From the NCBI GenBank assembly GCA_031254195.1, contig JAIRUW010000013.1, positions 32,210 through 96,209 on the forward strand: DNA of 64,000 bases, read 5' to 3'. The position numbers and the translations under genes are program-made. Shown piece by piece: positions 1-9,144 of the stretch; the stretch's first letter is position 1, and the number at the start of each line of letters is the position of its first letter. The notes beneath the pieces are model-generated. The model was not told the DNA's origin and searched no databases. It saw nothing but the letters and a program-made list of their open reading frames with translations. The DNA comes from Oscillospiraceae bacterium. GTDB taxonomy: Bacteria; Bacillota; Clostridia; Oscillospirales; UBA929.

Positions 1-377
1 AAACCGTTGATGACGGGAATGTTGCCATACCGGGCGAAATCCTCCACGTCTTTTTGCGCGAAGGTACGGATCATCACGCCGTCCACATAGCGGCTCATTA
101 CGTTGGCGGTGTCCTCAACCGGCTCCCCGCGCCCGAACTGCGCGTCGGCGGAGGTGAGGCAGATGGCGTGGCCACCCAGCTGGAACATCCCCGCTTCAAA
201 CGACACGCGCGTCCGCGTGGACGCCTTGGTGAAAATCATCCCCAAGGTCTTCCCCTCCAGCACACGGTGCGACAGCTTGTGCTGCTGGTTGAACTTCATC
301 TGGTCCGCCAGCGCCAGTATCTCCATAATGTCGTCCTGCGTCAGGTCGGACATTTTCAGCAAGTGTTTGACCGTCAT
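1..377 (-). CDS. argF: Ornithine carbamoyltransferase, N-terminal part (cut by window edge)
   Basis: Catalyses carbamoyl phosphate + ornithine to citrulline, the sixth step of arginine synthesis, in the cytoplasm. About 125 N-terminal residues are visible. They contain the carbamoyl-phosphate-binding STRTR motif (within FTKASTRTRVSFE), followed by a GGHAICL stretch and a CP-loop region typical of the family. The ATG at 377 overlaps the argD stop by four bases (ATGA), so translation is probably coupled. It is the last visible gene of the minus-strand arg operon, and the C-terminal ornithine-binding domain lies outside the window. Ornithine rather than aspartate carbamoyltransferase is favoured by the motif context and by the operon. 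The family assignment is firm; completeness cannot be judged. Confidence 0.95.
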   Translation of the reverse strand, partial: MTVKHLLKMSDLTQDDIMEILALADQMKFNQQHKLSHRVLEGKTLGMIFTKASTRTRVSFEAGMFQLGGHAICLTSADAQFGRGEPVEDTANVMSRYVDGVMIRTFAQKDVEDFARYGNIPVING

Positions 378-1540
378 GACAATACCTCCCTCAAAATCGC
401 CAATCCTTCCCGTATCTCCGCGTCGCTCACCGTCAGCGGCGGCAGAAGTCTAACCGCGTCCGCGCCCGCCGTCAGGCAGACCAGCCCGTGGCCGAGCAGG
501 GTTTGCATGTATGCTTTCGGGTCGCCGTCAACAATGATGCCGATCATCAGCCCCCGCCCGCGTGTGCCGCGAACCTTCCCGCCGATAGCCTCCAACCCGT
601 CGCGCAGCAGCCTTCCCTTGCGCTCTACGTCGCTGATAACGCCCGATAGAATCTCCAGTGTGGCCAGCCCGGCCGCGCAAGCGAGCGGGTTGCCGCCGAA
701 GGTGGAGCCGTGCAGCCCGGGCGTGAACACACCGCGCAGTTTTTGTCCTAGGATAAAGCCGCCGAGCGGGAAACCGCCCGCGACTCCCTTGGCAAAAGAT
801 ACGCCGTCAGGCTCCGCACCTAACGTCTGATACCCAAACCATGGTCCGCACCGCCCGATTCCGGTCTGTACCTCGTCAAAGAACAAGAGCCAGTCCCGTT
901 CGGCGCACAGCGCGGCGACGGCCTGTACATAGTCTCTCTCCAGAGGGTAAACGCCGCCCTCTCCTTGCACCGCTTCCAACAATACCGCACAAATGTCGTT
1001 CCCCAGCGCTTTCAGGGCGTCTATATCTCCCGCGTCCACATGGACAAACCCCGGCGTCAGCGGCTGGAAGTATTGATGGAACGCGTCCTGCCCTGTTGCG
1101 GCGAGCGTGGTGTGCGTCCGCCCGTGAAAGGAGCGGTTGAGCGTTACGACGGTGTGCCGCCCGGGGCCGTATGTATCCTCGCTGTATTTCCTTGCGGCCT
1201 TGATCAAGCCTTCATTGGCCTCCGCGCCGGAGTTGGAAAAAAACAACGCGTCCAAGCCCGACAGCTCGCACAGCTTTTGCGCCAGCAGCCCGCCCGGCTC
1301 TGTATAATAAAGATTAGACGTATGAACGAGCGTCCCCGCTTGTCCCGCCACCGCCTTCACCCAATCCGGGTGCGCGTGGCCGACGGAATTGACGCCGAGA
1401 CCGGAGGAGAAATCGAGATACCGCCTGCCGGCGCTGTCGAAGAGGTACGACCCCTCGCCGCGGACGAAACAGACCTCCTGCCGCCCGTATGTGGGGAGGA
1501 TATGGGCGCCGTAGAGTGTTTTAATTTGTGTGAGATCCAT
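374..1540 (-). CDS. argD: Acetylornithine aminotransferase
   Basis: A PLP-dependent class III aminotransferase that converts N-acetylglutamate semialdehyde to N-acetylornithine using glutamate. Visible family features are the NSGAEANEGLIKAAR cofactor-binding segment, the FFDEVQTGIGR aspartate region, and SFAKGVAGGFPLG carrying the Schiff-base lysine. At about 388 residues it has normal length. I chose the ATG at 1540 because AGGAG sits nine bases upstream; an in-frame ATG at 1573 would add 11 residues, overlap argB and has no comparable ribosome site. It lies 25 bases after argB and overlaps argF by four. Bacterial ArgD enzymes often also serve as succinyldiaminopimelate aminotransferase, which sequence alone cannot exclude. 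Confidence 0.95.
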   Translation of the reverse strand: MDLTQIKTLYGAHILPTYGRQEVCFVRGEGSYLFDSAGRRYLDFSSGLGVNSVGHAHPDWVKAVAGQAGTLVHTSNLYYTEPGGLLAQKLCELSGLDALFFSNSGAEANEGLIKAARKYSEDTYGPGRHTVVTLNRSFHGRTHTTLAATGQDAFHQYFQPLTPGFVHVDAGDIDALKALGNDICAVLLEAVQGEGGVYPLERDYVQAVAALCAERDWLLFFDEVQTGIGRCGPWFGYQTLGAEPDGVSFAKGVAGGFPLGGFILGQKLRGVFTPGLHGSTFGGNPLACAAGLATLEILSGVISDVERKGRLLRDGLEAIGGKVRGTRGRGLMIGIIVDGDPKAYMQTLLGHGLVCLTAGADAVRLLPPLTVSDAEIREGLAILREVLS

Positions 1541-1565
1541 CAGGGACTTCTCCTTTACAGTCAAT

Positions 1566-2426
1566 TCAGCCATTCCTGATCTGCGTCCCCATCCCCTCGA
1601 CCGTCAGCATCTCCACCAGCAGCGAGTGCGGGGCGCGCCCGTCGAGGATGACCGCGCTCTTGACCCCGCGCCGCAAGGCGTTGACGCAACAGTCCACTTT
1701 GGGGATCATCCCCTTGCTGACGACGCCGTCGCGCACCAGCGCGGGGATCTCGCTCAGCTTGGCCTCGGGAATCAGCGTCGCCGGGTCGTCTTTGTCGCGC
1801 AGGAGCCCCGGCACGTCGGTCAGCAGGATCAGCTTCTCCGCGCCCAGCTCCGCCGACAGTTCGGCCGCCGCCGTGTCGGCGTTGATGTTATACGCCGTGT
1901 CGGCGTCGATGCCGCGCGCGACTGTTGACACCACGGGGATATAGCCGTTATCCAGCGCCATCGCCACCGGCTTTGGGTCGGTTTTCTTGATCTCGCCTAC
2001 CAGCCCATAGTCGTTTTTGCCCCGCAGCCGTTCGGCGAGGAAGAGGCCGCCGTCCAGCCCCGACAGGCCGACGGCATGGCCGCCCCGTCCGGCGATCTGC
2101 GAGACGAGGTTTTTGTTCACCGTGCCGCACAGCGTCATCTGCACGGCCTCCATTGTCTCCTCGTCGGTATAGCGCAAGCCGTCCACAAACTTCGGCTCCT
2201 TACCCAGCCGGTTGAGCAGGGCGTTGATCTCCGGCCCGCCGCCGTGTACCAGCACCAGACGGATGCCCACCAGCGCGAGCAGGATGACGTCGTCGATGAT
2301 GGCTTCGCGCAGCTCGGCTTTATCCATCGCCGCGCCGCCGTATTTGACCACGACCGTCTTTTTGCTGTATTGCCGGATGTACGGCAGCGCTTCGGTCAGG
2401 ACTGTTATCCTGTCTTTTCCCGTCAT
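1566..2426 (-). CDS. argB: Acetylglutamate kinase
   Basis: An amino-acid kinase family enzyme that phosphorylates N-acetylglutamate with ATP, the second step of the pathway. The 286-residue protein has the KYGGAAM start of the kinase fold, the LVHGGGPEIN glycine loop that binds phosphate, and the NINADTAAAELSAELGAEKLILLTD core. The length matches the family. It lacks an obvious N-terminal helix extension of the kind associated with arginine-sensitive hexameric kinases, but this is only suggestive. The ATG overlaps the argJ stop by four bases, which indicates coupled translation. Its identity is secure from motifs and operon position. Confidence 0.96.
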   Translation of the reverse strand: MTGKDRITVLTEALPYIRQYSKKTVVVKYGGAAMDKAELREAIIDDVILLALVGIRLVLVHGGGPEINALLNRLGKEPKFVDGLRYTDEETMEAVQMTLCGTVNKNLVSQIAGRGGHAVGLSGLDGGLFLAERLRGKNDYGLVGEIKKTDPKPVAMALDNGYIPVVSTVARGIDADTAYNINADTAAAELSAELGAEKLILLTDVPGLLRDKDDPATLIPEAKLSEIPALVRDGVVSKGMIPKVDCCVNALRRGVKSAVILDGRAPHSLLVEMLTVEGMGTQIRNG

Positions 2427-3637
2427 GTGCGGTACGCCCCGTTTATCTCTACGTACTTTTCCGTTAGATCACAACCGAACGCCTCGGCCTCAAACGCGCC
2501 GTCGTGCAGATCGACCAGTATCTGCACCTCGTCGCGGCTGAGGATGCGCTTGGCGAGGCCTTCGTCAAAGGTCAGCCCCGCGCCGTCCTTGCAGACGTCG
2601 ATGGATTCGCCGGTGGATTTGAATGATACGTCCACATTCTCAGGCTTGAACGGGGCCTTGCTGTAACCCAAGGCGCACAGCACCCGTCCCCAGTTGGCGT
2701 CCGCGCCGTACATGGCCGCTTTGACAAGGCTGGAGGAGATGACGCCCATCGCCAGCTTTTCGGCGCACTCCTCGCTGCTCGCGCCTTTGACGAGGCAGGA
2801 CACCAGCTTGCTCGCGCCCTCGCCGTCGCGGGCGATCATTTTCGCCAGCTTGCCGTTGACAAAGTTGACGGCCTCCAAAAACTGCCTGTATTCCGCGCCT
2901 TTCCATTCGATCTGCGGGTTCCCGGCAAGACCGCTGGCCAGCGCCGCTACCATATCGTTGGTGGAGGTATCGCCGTCCACGCTGATGCGGTTGTAGGTGA
3001 TACGGTTGGAGTCGCTCAAAGCGGCGTGCAGCATCTCCGAGGTGATGGCGGCGTCGGTGGTGATGAAGGCCAGCATGGTCGCCATGTTGGGGTGGATCAT
3101 GCCGCTGCCCTTGGCGATGCCGCCGACCGTGACTGTTTTACCCGCGATCAGGACTTGTGCCGCCACCTGTTTCTCACAGGTGTCGGTGGTCATGATGGCC
3201 GCCGCCGCTTCATCGGAGCCATAGCGCGACAAACCCTTGACCAAAGAGGGGATCGCCTCCGTCACCGTCTCGACCGGCAGTGGTATGCCGATGACGCCGG
3301 TGGAATTGATGATAATCTCGTCGGGGCGGATGGACAGCTCCTTTGCCAATGCTTCGCAGACCCTCCACGCGTTCTCGTTGCCGTCCGGCGCGCAGGCGTT
3401 GGCGTTGCCGCTGTTGACGATAACGGCGCGCGCCGTGCCGCGTACGAGATTGCGCTTGGTGACTTGAAGCGGCGCGGCCTGCACCTTGTTGGTGGTGAAC
3501 AGCGCCGCGACCGAGCAGTCGCAGTCGGCAAAGATGAGGGCGAGGTCTTTTTTCGAGGTGTTCCTGCGGATCCCGGCGTGGACGCCGGAAGCCGAAAACC
3601 CTTTGGCGGCACAGCATCCGCCCTGTATTTCTTTCAT
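2423..3637 (-). CDS. argJ: Bifunctional ornithine acetyltransferase / N-acetylglutamate synthase
   Basis: Transfers the acetyl group from N-acetylornithine to glutamate, so the pathway runs as an acetyl cycle and needs no separate ArgE deacetylase. The family autocleaves into two subunits at an Ala-Thr bond; that site is visible here in KGSGMIHPNMATMLAFITTD, where the Thr after MA becomes the nucleophile. The protein has about 404 residues. I chose the ATG at 3637 (AGGAG nine bases upstream) over a TTG two codons earlier, which sits too close to the ribosome site. It lies 13 bases after argC and overlaps argB by four. Whether it also uses acetyl-CoA (true bifunctionality) cannot be read from the sequence. 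Confidence 0.95.
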   Translation of the reverse strand: MKEIQGGCCAAKGFSASGVHAGIRRNTSKKDLALIFADCDCSVAALFTTNKVQAAPLQVTKRNLVRGTARAVIVNSGNANACAPDGNENAWRVCEALAKELSIRPDEIIINSTGVIGIPLPVETVTEAIPSLVKGLSRYGSDEAAAAIMTTDTCEKQVAAQVLIAGKTVTVGGIAKGSGMIHPNMATMLAFITTDAAITSEMLHAALSDSNRITYNRISVDGDTSTNDMVAALASGLAGNPQIEWKGAEYRQFLEAVNFVNGKLAKMIARDGEGASKLVSCLVKGASSEECAEKLAMGVISSSLVKAAMYGADANWGRVLCALGYSKAPFKPENVDVSFKSTGESIDVCKDGAGLTFDEGLAKRILSRDEVQILVDLHDGAFEAEAFGCDLTEKYVEINGAYRT

Positions 3638-3650
3638 TTTCAATGGCTCC

Positions 3651-4541
3651 TTATACGTTAAATCGCAACTTAAAACACTGCACCGCCGCGCCGGCGGCGC
3701 CTTTGCCTAAATTATCGAACCGCGCGATAGCAACAGTTTGTAATTTTTGACCGAATATAAACAGTTCGGCATCATCCGTTCCGTTGCACGCTTCCATATC
3801 CAGCCGGCCGGCCTCTAAATGGTCTTCCCCGCCGAACGGCATGACTTTTACATGCTCCGCGCCGTGATACCATTCCGCCAGCGTCGTGTGGACGCCCGGC
3901 GCGTAAAGCGGGAGCGGGATGGTGACCAGCATCCCCCGCTTTACCGGCGTGAGGACGGGCACGAAAATGGGCGGGGTGTCCATGCCGCTGACGATCTGCA
4001 TCTCCGGCAGGTGCTTATGTTGCAACCCCAGCGCGTACGGCATGGCGCCTTTTGGCGCGTCCGGCCCCTCGAACTCTTCGATCATCTGCCTGCCGCCGCC
4101 GCTGTAACCGGTCAGCGAGAAGCAGGACAGCACCTTGTAAGGGGCAATCCACTTCTGCCGCACCAATGGGTAGACAATGGCGCAGAAGCCGGTGGCGTGG
4201 CAGCCGGGGACGGCGATGCGGCGGGATTGCTTGATCATGTCGCGGTGCTCCGGTGAGAGCTCGGGGAAACCGTACGCCCAGCCGGGATCGGTCCGGTGCG
4301 CGGTCGAAGCGTCGAATACCACCGTCTGGGGATTGGTGACAAGGGAAACGGCTTCACGGGCGGCGTCGTCAGGCAGGCAGAGGAATACCGCGTCGGCGGC
4401 GTTGAGCCGTTCCGCCCGGGCGGCGGGGTCTTTGCGCTCCTCCTCACTGATTTCCAGCAGCTCCACACCGGGAATGGCCCTCAGCCTTTCCTCAATTTGC
4501 AGTCCTGTGGTTCCGGCGCGTCCGTCGATAAAGATTTTCAT
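3651..4541 (-). CDS. argC: N-acetyl-gamma-glutamyl-phosphate reductase, short (type 2) form
   Basis: An NADPH-dependent reductase making N-acetylglutamate semialdehyde, the third step of the pathway. The N terminus [13 protein letters not shown] is the nucleotide-binding loop, and VPGCHATGF carries the catalytic cysteine. [17 protein letters not shown] and the pattern LQHKHLPEM fit the short AGPR form of about 300 residues rather than the ~345-residue form of Bacillus subtilis. The ATG at 4541 has GGAG upstream and overlaps the argH stop by four bases; a longer in-frame start at 4565 lies inside argH. It lies between argH and argJ in the operon. Confidence 0.95.
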   Translation of the reverse strand: MKIFIDGRAGTTGLQIEERLRAIPGVELLEISEEERKDPAARAERLNAADAVFLCLPDDAAREAVSLVTNPQTVVFDASTAHRTDPGWAYGFPELSPEHRDMIKQSRRIAVPGCHATGFCAIVYPLVRQKWIAPYKVLSCFSLTGYSGGGRQMIEEFEGPDAPKGAMPYALGLQHKHLPEMQIVSGMDTPPIFVPVLTPVKRGMLVTIPLPLYAPGVHTTLAEWYHGAEHVKVMPFGGEDHLEAGRLDMEACNGTDDAELFIFGQKLQTVAIARFDNLGKGAAGAAVQCFKLRFNV

Positions 4542-5848
4542 AGCAGCCCTCTCCTTTTCACACAATTTTCAAGGTTTAACAGTTCGTATATATCTTCGTT
4601 GAACAATACGGAATGTTTACGATACTCCCCGATAGATAATGTCTCCAGTGTTTCCCCTCGCTCCGCGCAATCCCTGACCAGCGCCCCGGCGATACCGTAT
4701 GCCTCCCGAAAGGGCAGGCCTTTTTTCACCAGATAGTCGGCGCAGTCTGTGGCGTTGAGGAACCCTTCGGCGGCGGCGGCGCGCATCCTGTCTTTGTTGA
4801 AGACAATCGCCGCCATCATCGGCGTAAAGGCTTCCAGACAGGCCGAGACGGTATCCAGCGCGTCGAACAGGGCCTCCTTGTCCTCCTGCATATCCTTGTT
4901 ATAGGCCAGCGGCAACCCTTTCATCATGGCCAGCGTTCCCATCAGATGGCCGAAGACGCGCCCCGATTTGCCGCGGACCAGTTCACAAATGTCAGGGTTT
5001 TTCTTCTGCGGCATGATGGACGAGCCTGTGGCAAACGCGTCGGGAAGGGCCGCGAAGCCGAACTCGGAGGAGCACCAAAGAATGACCTCCTCCGCCATCC
5101 GCGACAGATGCGTCATAAGGATAGACAGGGCGGACAGTGTTTCGAGAACAAAGTCCCTGTCGCTGACCGCGTCCATCGTGTTTGCGCAGGGGCGGGCAAA
5201 TCCTAATACACTTGCGGTCATAGTACGGTCTATAGGGTAAGTCGTCCCGGCCAGCGCGCCCGCGCCCAGCGGGCACTCGTCCATCCTGCGGATTGCGTCT
5301 TCCATACGTGAGCAATCGCGGGCAAGCATTTCATGCCACGCCCCAAGGTGCAGCGCCAGCGTGACCGGCTGCGCCCTTTGCAAATGCGTATACCCCGGCA
5401 TGACCGTCGCCCTATGCCCCTCTATACGGGCGTCCAGTGTTTCCAGCAACCCTTTGAGCTGCTCCCGAAGCGCCGACAGCGCCGACTTGGTATACAGGCG
5501 CAAATCGGCTGCCACCTGGTCGTTGCGGCTGCGTCCTGTGTGCAGGCGCTTGCCGGCGCCGCCGATCCGGCGGGTCAGCTCAGCTTCGACGAAGGTATGG
5601 ACGTCCTCAGCGGACGGGTCGATTGCCAGCGAGCCGTTTGCCAGGTCGGCCGATATGCTGTGCAGGCCGGTTTCGATCATCTTGGCATCTTCTTTTGAAA
5701 TAATGCCGCATTCGCCCAGCATGGCGGCGTGCGCCAGCGAGCCTTGGATGTCCTCTTTGACCATCCGCGCGTCAAACCCAATCGAGCGGTTGAAGGCTTC
5801 GAGCGCGGGGTTTATGTCGCCGGAGGCGCGTCCCGCCCAGAGTTTCAT
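4538..5848 (-). CDS. argH: Argininosuccinate lyase
   Basis: Cleaves argininosuccinate to arginine and fumarate, the last step of the pathway. A fumarase/aspartase superfamily protein of 436 residues: the N terminus [19 protein letters not shown] is typical, [11 protein letters not shown] is a conserved active-site region, and the superfamily signature [12 protein letters not shown] lies near residue 280. The start is taken as the ATG at 5848, preceded by GTAGGG; a TTG two codons upstream is possible. The gene begins nine bases after argG and overlaps argC by four, consistent with one polycistronic message. Confidence 0.96.
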   Translation of the reverse strand: MKLWAGRASGDINPALEAFNRSIGFDARMVKEDIQGSLAHAAMLGECGIISKEDAKMIETGLHSISADLANGSLAIDPSAEDVHTFVEAELTRRIGGAGKRLHTGRSRNDQVAADLRLYTKSALSALREQLKGLLETLDARIEGHRATVMPGYTHLQRAQPVTLALHLGAWHEMLARDCSRMEDAIRRMDECPLGAGALAGTTYPIDRTMTASVLGFARPCANTMDAVSDRDFVLETLSALSILMTHLSRMAEEVILWCSSEFGFAALPDAFATGSSIMPQKKNPDICELVRGKSGRVFGHLMGTLAMMKGLPLAYNKDMQEDKEALFDALDTVSACLEAFTPMMAAIVFNKDRMRAAAAEGFLNATDCADYLVKKGLPFREAYGIAGALVRDCAERGETLETLSIGEYRKHSVLFNEDIYELLNLENCVKRRGLL

Positions 5849-5857
5849 AATCAATCC

Positions 5858-7057
5858 CTACTTCCGCAGCAACGCGTGTACTTTAGACGGCAAGCCGAAC
5901 AGGTTGATGAACCCCTCGGCGTCCTTTTGATTATAATCGCTTTCGCCGAAAGACGCAAGCTCTTCCGAATATAGGGAAAACGGGCTTTCCATGCCCTGGC
6001 CGATGATATTGCCTTTATACAGCTTGAGCCGTACCGTCCCGCTGACATGCTCCTGCGTCTTGTCGACGAACGCGCTCAGCGCCTCGCGCAGCGGTGTGAA
6101 CCACTGGCCGTAATAGACCAGCTCGGCAAACCGGATGGCAAGCTGCTGTTTCATGTGCGCCGTGTCGCGGTCAAGGGTGAGCTGCTCCAGCATGGCGTGG
6201 GCTTTATACAGGATGGTGCCGCCGGGCGTCTCGTAGACGCCGCGCGACTTCATGCCGACGAGGCGGTTTTCCAAAAGGTCGATGACGCCGACGCCGTGCC
6301 TGCCGCCCAACGAGTTGAGTGTTTCAATCAGCGTTACGCCGTCCAGCTTTTCGCCGTTCAGTGACACAGGGACGCCTTGCTGAAAACCCAACGAGATGGT
6401 TTCGGGAGTATCAGGGGCCTTCTCCGGCGTCACGCCCAGCTCGAGGATATTGTCATACAGCGGGGCGTTGGCGGGGTCTTCGAGGTCGAGTCCCTCATGG
6501 GAGAGGTGCCAGAGGTTTTTATCTTTGGAATAGTTCGTCTCCCGGCTGATGGGCAGAGGGATGCCGCGGGCCTCCGCATATTCGATCTCGTCCTCGCGGC
6601 TTTTGAGATCCCACTCGCGCCACGGGGCGATGATCGACAGCTCCGGGGCGAACGCCTTGATGGCCAGCTCAAAGCGCACTTGGTCGTTGCCCTTTCCGGT
6701 GCAGCCGTGCGCGATGGCGTCGGCCCCCTCGCGCTTTGCGATCTCCACCATCCTACGCGCGATGACCGGGCGCGCGAACGAGGTGCCCAGCAGGTATTCC
6801 CCTTCATAGACCGCTCCCGCCTTCAGAGTGGGGAATATAAACTCATCCACAAACTCCCGGCGTAAATCCTCGATAAAACACTTGGAAGCGCCTGTTTTCA
6901 AGGCTTTTTCAATCAGGCCGTCCAGTTCCGCGCCCTGTCCAACGTCGGCCGCCACGGCGATGACCTCACACCCGTAATTCTCTTTCAGCCACGGAATAAT
7001 AACAGAAGTGTCCAGCCCGCCCGAATAAGCTAGAACCGCTTTTTTGCATGTTTTCAT
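5858..7057 (-). CDS. argG: Argininosuccinate synthase
   Basis: Condenses citrulline and aspartate with ATP to give argininosuccinate. The 399-residue protein starts [18 protein letters not shown], where SGGLDTS is the PP-loop ATP pyrophosphatase motif. [32 protein letters not shown] and [10 protein letters not shown] are further family blocks. The ATG at 7057 has an ideal AGGAGG six bases upstream; the frame is open for 25 codons further but crosses the promoter, so the longer start is rejected. It is the first gene of the arg operon, and its promoter carries an ARG box, so repression by an ArgR/AhrC-type regulator with arginine is likely. Confidence 0.97.
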   Translation of the reverse strand: MKTCKKAVLAYSGGLDTSVIIPWLKENYGCEVIAVAADVGQGAELDGLIEKALKTGASKCFIEDLRREFVDEFIFPTLKAGAVYEGEYLLGTSFARPVIARRMVEIAKREGADAIAHGCTGKGNDQVRFELAIKAFAPELSIIAPWREWDLKSREDEIEYAEARGIPLPISRETNYSKDKNLWHLSHEGLDLEDPANAPLYDNILELGVTPEKAPDTPETISLGFQQGVPVSLNGEKLDGVTLIETLNSLGGRHGVGVIDLLENRLVGMKSRGVYETPGGTILYKAHAMLEQLTLDRDTAHMKQQLAIRFAELVYYGQWFTPLREALSAFVDKTQEHVSGTVRLKLYKGNIIGQGMESPFSLYSEELASFGESDYNQKDAEGFINLFGLPSKVHALLRK

Positions 7058-7120
7058 GGTTCTCCTCCTTAACATAAGTCCGCGGAGCGCCGAAAACCGA
7101 ACGGGCGCCGCTGTTTTATA

Positions 7121-7149
7121 AATATAACACATGATGAATAAAAATGCAA
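7121..7149 (-). promoter_or_regulatory. Promoter of the arginine operon
   Basis: Reading the minus strand, TTGCAT (7149-7144) and TATATT (7126-7121) are separated by 17 bases, matching a sigma-A promoter. It lies about 64 bases upstream of the argG start. The ARG box overlaps the -35 element and most of the spacer, so bound repressor would block polymerase. Confidence 0.75.
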
Positions 7150-7150
7150 T
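7133..7150. promoter_or_regulatory. ARG box (ArgR/AhrC operator)
   Basis: GATGAATAAAAATGCAAT on the plus strand matches the Bacillus AhrC operator consensus CATGAATAAAAATKCAAK at every position but the first. It is an imperfect palindrome centred on the A/T core and lies on the argG promoter -35 and spacer. A weaker TTGAA-rich half-site follows at about 7157-7175. The regulator gene itself is not in the window. Confidence 0.85.
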
Positions 7151-7169
7151 ACTCTATTTGAACTTGGAC

Positions 7170-7198
7170 TTGAATTTTTTTTCGCATTGGTTTATAAT
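7170..7198 (+). promoter_or_regulatory. Promoter of the cheR-cheB-cheD transcript
   Basis: TTGAAT (7170-7175), a 17-base spacer and a perfect TATAAT (7193-7198). It diverges from the argG promoter, with the two -35 elements only about 20 bases apart. It is sigma-A type rather than the sigma-D type often seen for motility genes. Confidence 0.75.
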
Positions 7199-7266
7199 GT
7201 ACATAATGTCCGGCTGGAAAGCACCGGGAAGGCATATATTTGTTACGGTGGATGGGAGGCGCGGCT

Positions 7267-8082
7267 GTGGAGGGTAACCATGTATCCAGGGATGAGTTTC
7301 TCAAACTGGTACGGTACATAAAAGAGAATTACGGGGTCAACCTTGAGCAGAAGCTCACTTTGGTCGAAGGCCGGCTGTGGAACGTCATCAAGCAAAAAGG
7401 GTTTGCGTCCTTGGGGGAATATTTTGATTTTGCCATGAGCGACAGGTCCGGCACGGAAATCAAAACACTGCTGACGCGCCTGACCACAAATTATACATAC
7501 TTCATGCGCGAGGATCAACACTACGCTTTTTTAACGGGCACCATCCTGCCTGAACTGATCCCGACGCTCAAGTCCAAGGATTTGCGTATATGGAGCGCCG
7601 GATGCTCATCGGGCGAGGAACCTTATACGACCGCTATGGTCCTTGACGACTATTTTGGGACCTCCAAAAGCCAATGGGACGCCAAGATACTCGCCACCGA
7701 CATTTCACCGCAGGTCCTGCAAATGGCGGATGAAGCGGTATATCCCGAGGACAGGCTGAAAAACCTGCCCCCGGCTTGGAAGACAAAGTATTTCACCAAA
7801 GAGCCGGGCGATCAGTTTCGGATCAAGCCTGACATCAAAAAGGAAGTCGTCTTCCGCTCGTTTAACTTGATGGAGCCGTTCCCGTTCCGCAAGCCCTTCC
7901 ATGTTATTTTCTGCCGCAATGTAATGATTTATTTTGATAAACCCACCCGCGACGGGCTGATTGAGCGTTATTACGACGCGCTGGAGCCGGGAGGGTATCT
8001 TTTTATAGGCCTTTCGGAAACGGTGGACAAATCGGTGACGCGGTTTGATTTCGTTAGGCCTTCTATATATAGGAAGGTATAA
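7267..8082 (+). CDS. cheR: Chemotaxis protein methyltransferase
   Basis: Methylates glutamate side chains of chemoreceptors with S-adenosylmethionine, raising receptor signalling and supporting adaptation. An N-terminal all-helical CheR domain (about residues 1-75) is followed by a methyltransferase domain. That domain carries the SAM-binding motif IWSAGCSSGEEPYT, the acidic ILATDIS strand, and the family block FCRNVMIYFD. The length of 271 residues is typical. I chose the GTG at 7267, which has GGGAGG seven bases upstream; in-frame ATG (7252) and TTG (7240) codons lie further up without good ribosome sites. It is the first gene of the che cluster, followed by cheB after 36 bases. Confidence 0.95.
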   Translation: MEGNHVSRDEFLKLVRYIKENYGVNLEQKLTLVEGRLWNVIKQKGFASLGEYFDFAMSDRSGTEIKTLLTRLTTNYTYFMREDQHYAFLTGTILPELIPTLKSKDLRIWSAGCSSGEEPYTTAMVLDDYFGTSKSQWDAKILATDISPQVLQMADEAVYPEDRLKNLPPAWKTKYFTKEPGDQFRIKPDIKKEVVFRSFNLMEPFPFRKPFHVIFCRNVMIYFDKPTRDGLIERYYDALEPGGYLFIGLSETVDKSVTRFDFVRPSIYRKV

Positions 8083-8118
8083 GGTATACAATAGCATACA
8101 GAAAAGAGGTGGAACCCC

Positions 8119-9135
8119 ATGTCCCATGATACAATCAGGGTCCTTGTGGTAGACGATTCGCTTTTCTTTCGCAGTATGCTGGTTAAAGGGCTGTCGGAAG
8201 CGCAGGGTATTGAGGTTGTGGGTGAAGCGTATGATCCCTATGATGCCCGGGAGAGCCTTTTGAACCTGGAACCGGACGTAATGACGCTGGACATCGAGAT
8301 GCCGAACATGAACGGCGTGGAATTCCTAAAAATACTGCTCCCACAGTGGAAAATCCCTGTTGTGGTTATTTCGAGCAGAGGCGACCTTGCCGACGCTGCC
8401 AAGCGGGCGGGAGCCGCTGATTTTTTCCAAAAACCGGAGCGCGCCAACAAGGCTTCTGTTGACGCTTTTCTCAAAGAACTGCCCAACCGCGTCCGCGCTG
8501 CCGTTTCCAAGACCCGGATGGCTTCTGTCTCTCTGCCGGGGGCGGGCGGGTCTTCAAATTGCGTCGTCGCGCTGGGAGCTTCCACCGGCGGCACACAGGC
8601 CACCGCCCGGATTGTACACGCCCTGCCGGCAGATTTTCCGGGGATGGTCATCGTACAGCATATGCCGCCGGATTTTACCCGCATGTACGCAAGCAACCTC
8701 GACCGCGACTGCCAGATGCATGTCACCGAGGCGAGGGACGGAGAGAGGATCGAACGCGGAAAGGTGCTGGTCGCCCCGGGCGGCGGGCTGCATATGGAGG
8801 TGCAGCAGCGAGGCGACGGCAATTTTGTACGCCTGACCCCGGGAGATAAGGTCAGCGGGCACTGCCCGTCGGTCGACAGGCTCTTCCTTTCCATGGCAAA
8901 GCATTTGCCGGGCAGGTCCTCCGTTGGGGTATTGCTGACCGGTATGGGCGCGGATGGCGCGCGCGGGCTGCTCGCCATGCGCAATACCGGCGCGTATACT
9001 GTCGGGCAGGATGAGAAAAGCTGCGTTGTATACGGGATGCCGCGCGAAGCCTTTGAGATGGGCGCGGTCACGCGCCAGTCGCCGCTGGAAGGCATTGCCG
9101 AGCTGCTAATCAGGTATGTACGCAACCTAAAATAG
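8119..9135 (+). CDS. cheB: Chemotaxis response regulator protein-glutamate methylesterase
   Basis: Removes receptor methyl groups, and in many bacteria deamidates receptor glutamines, when phosphorylated by CheA. An N-terminal receiver domain has Asp12/Asp13, the phospho-acceptor Asp58 (in MTLDIEMPNMNG) and Lys105. The linker ends near residue 145, and the methylesterase domain has a visible Ser155 (GASTGG), His181 (VQHMPPDFT), Asp279 (TGMGADG) triad. At 338 residues it is full length. AGAGGTGG precedes the ATG. It sits between cheR and cheD, which act on the same receptor sites; cheA and cheW are not in the window. Confidence 0.96.
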   Translation: MSHDTIRVLVVDDSLFFRSMLVKGLSEAQGIEVVGEAYDPYDARESLLNLEPDVMTLDIEMPNMNGVEFLKILLPQWKIPVVVISSRGDLADAAKRAGAADFFQKPERANKASVDAFLKELPNRVRAAVSKTRMASVSLPGAGGSSNCVVALGASTGGTQATARIVHALPADFPGMVIVQHMPPDFTRMYASNLDRDCQMHVTEARDGERIERGKVLVAPGGGLHMEVQQRGDGNFVRLTPGDKVSGHCPSVDRLFLSMAKHLPGRSSVGVLLTGMGADGARGLLAMRNTGAYTVGQDEKSCVVYGMPREAFEMGAVTRQSPLEGIAELLIRYVRNLK

Positions 9136-9144
9136 GGGTGGACT

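Noticed and set aside
7058-7132. Longer N terminus for argG
   Set aside because: The added codons lie between the promoter -10 and the strong AGGAGG site; the family starts at the residue encoded at 7057.
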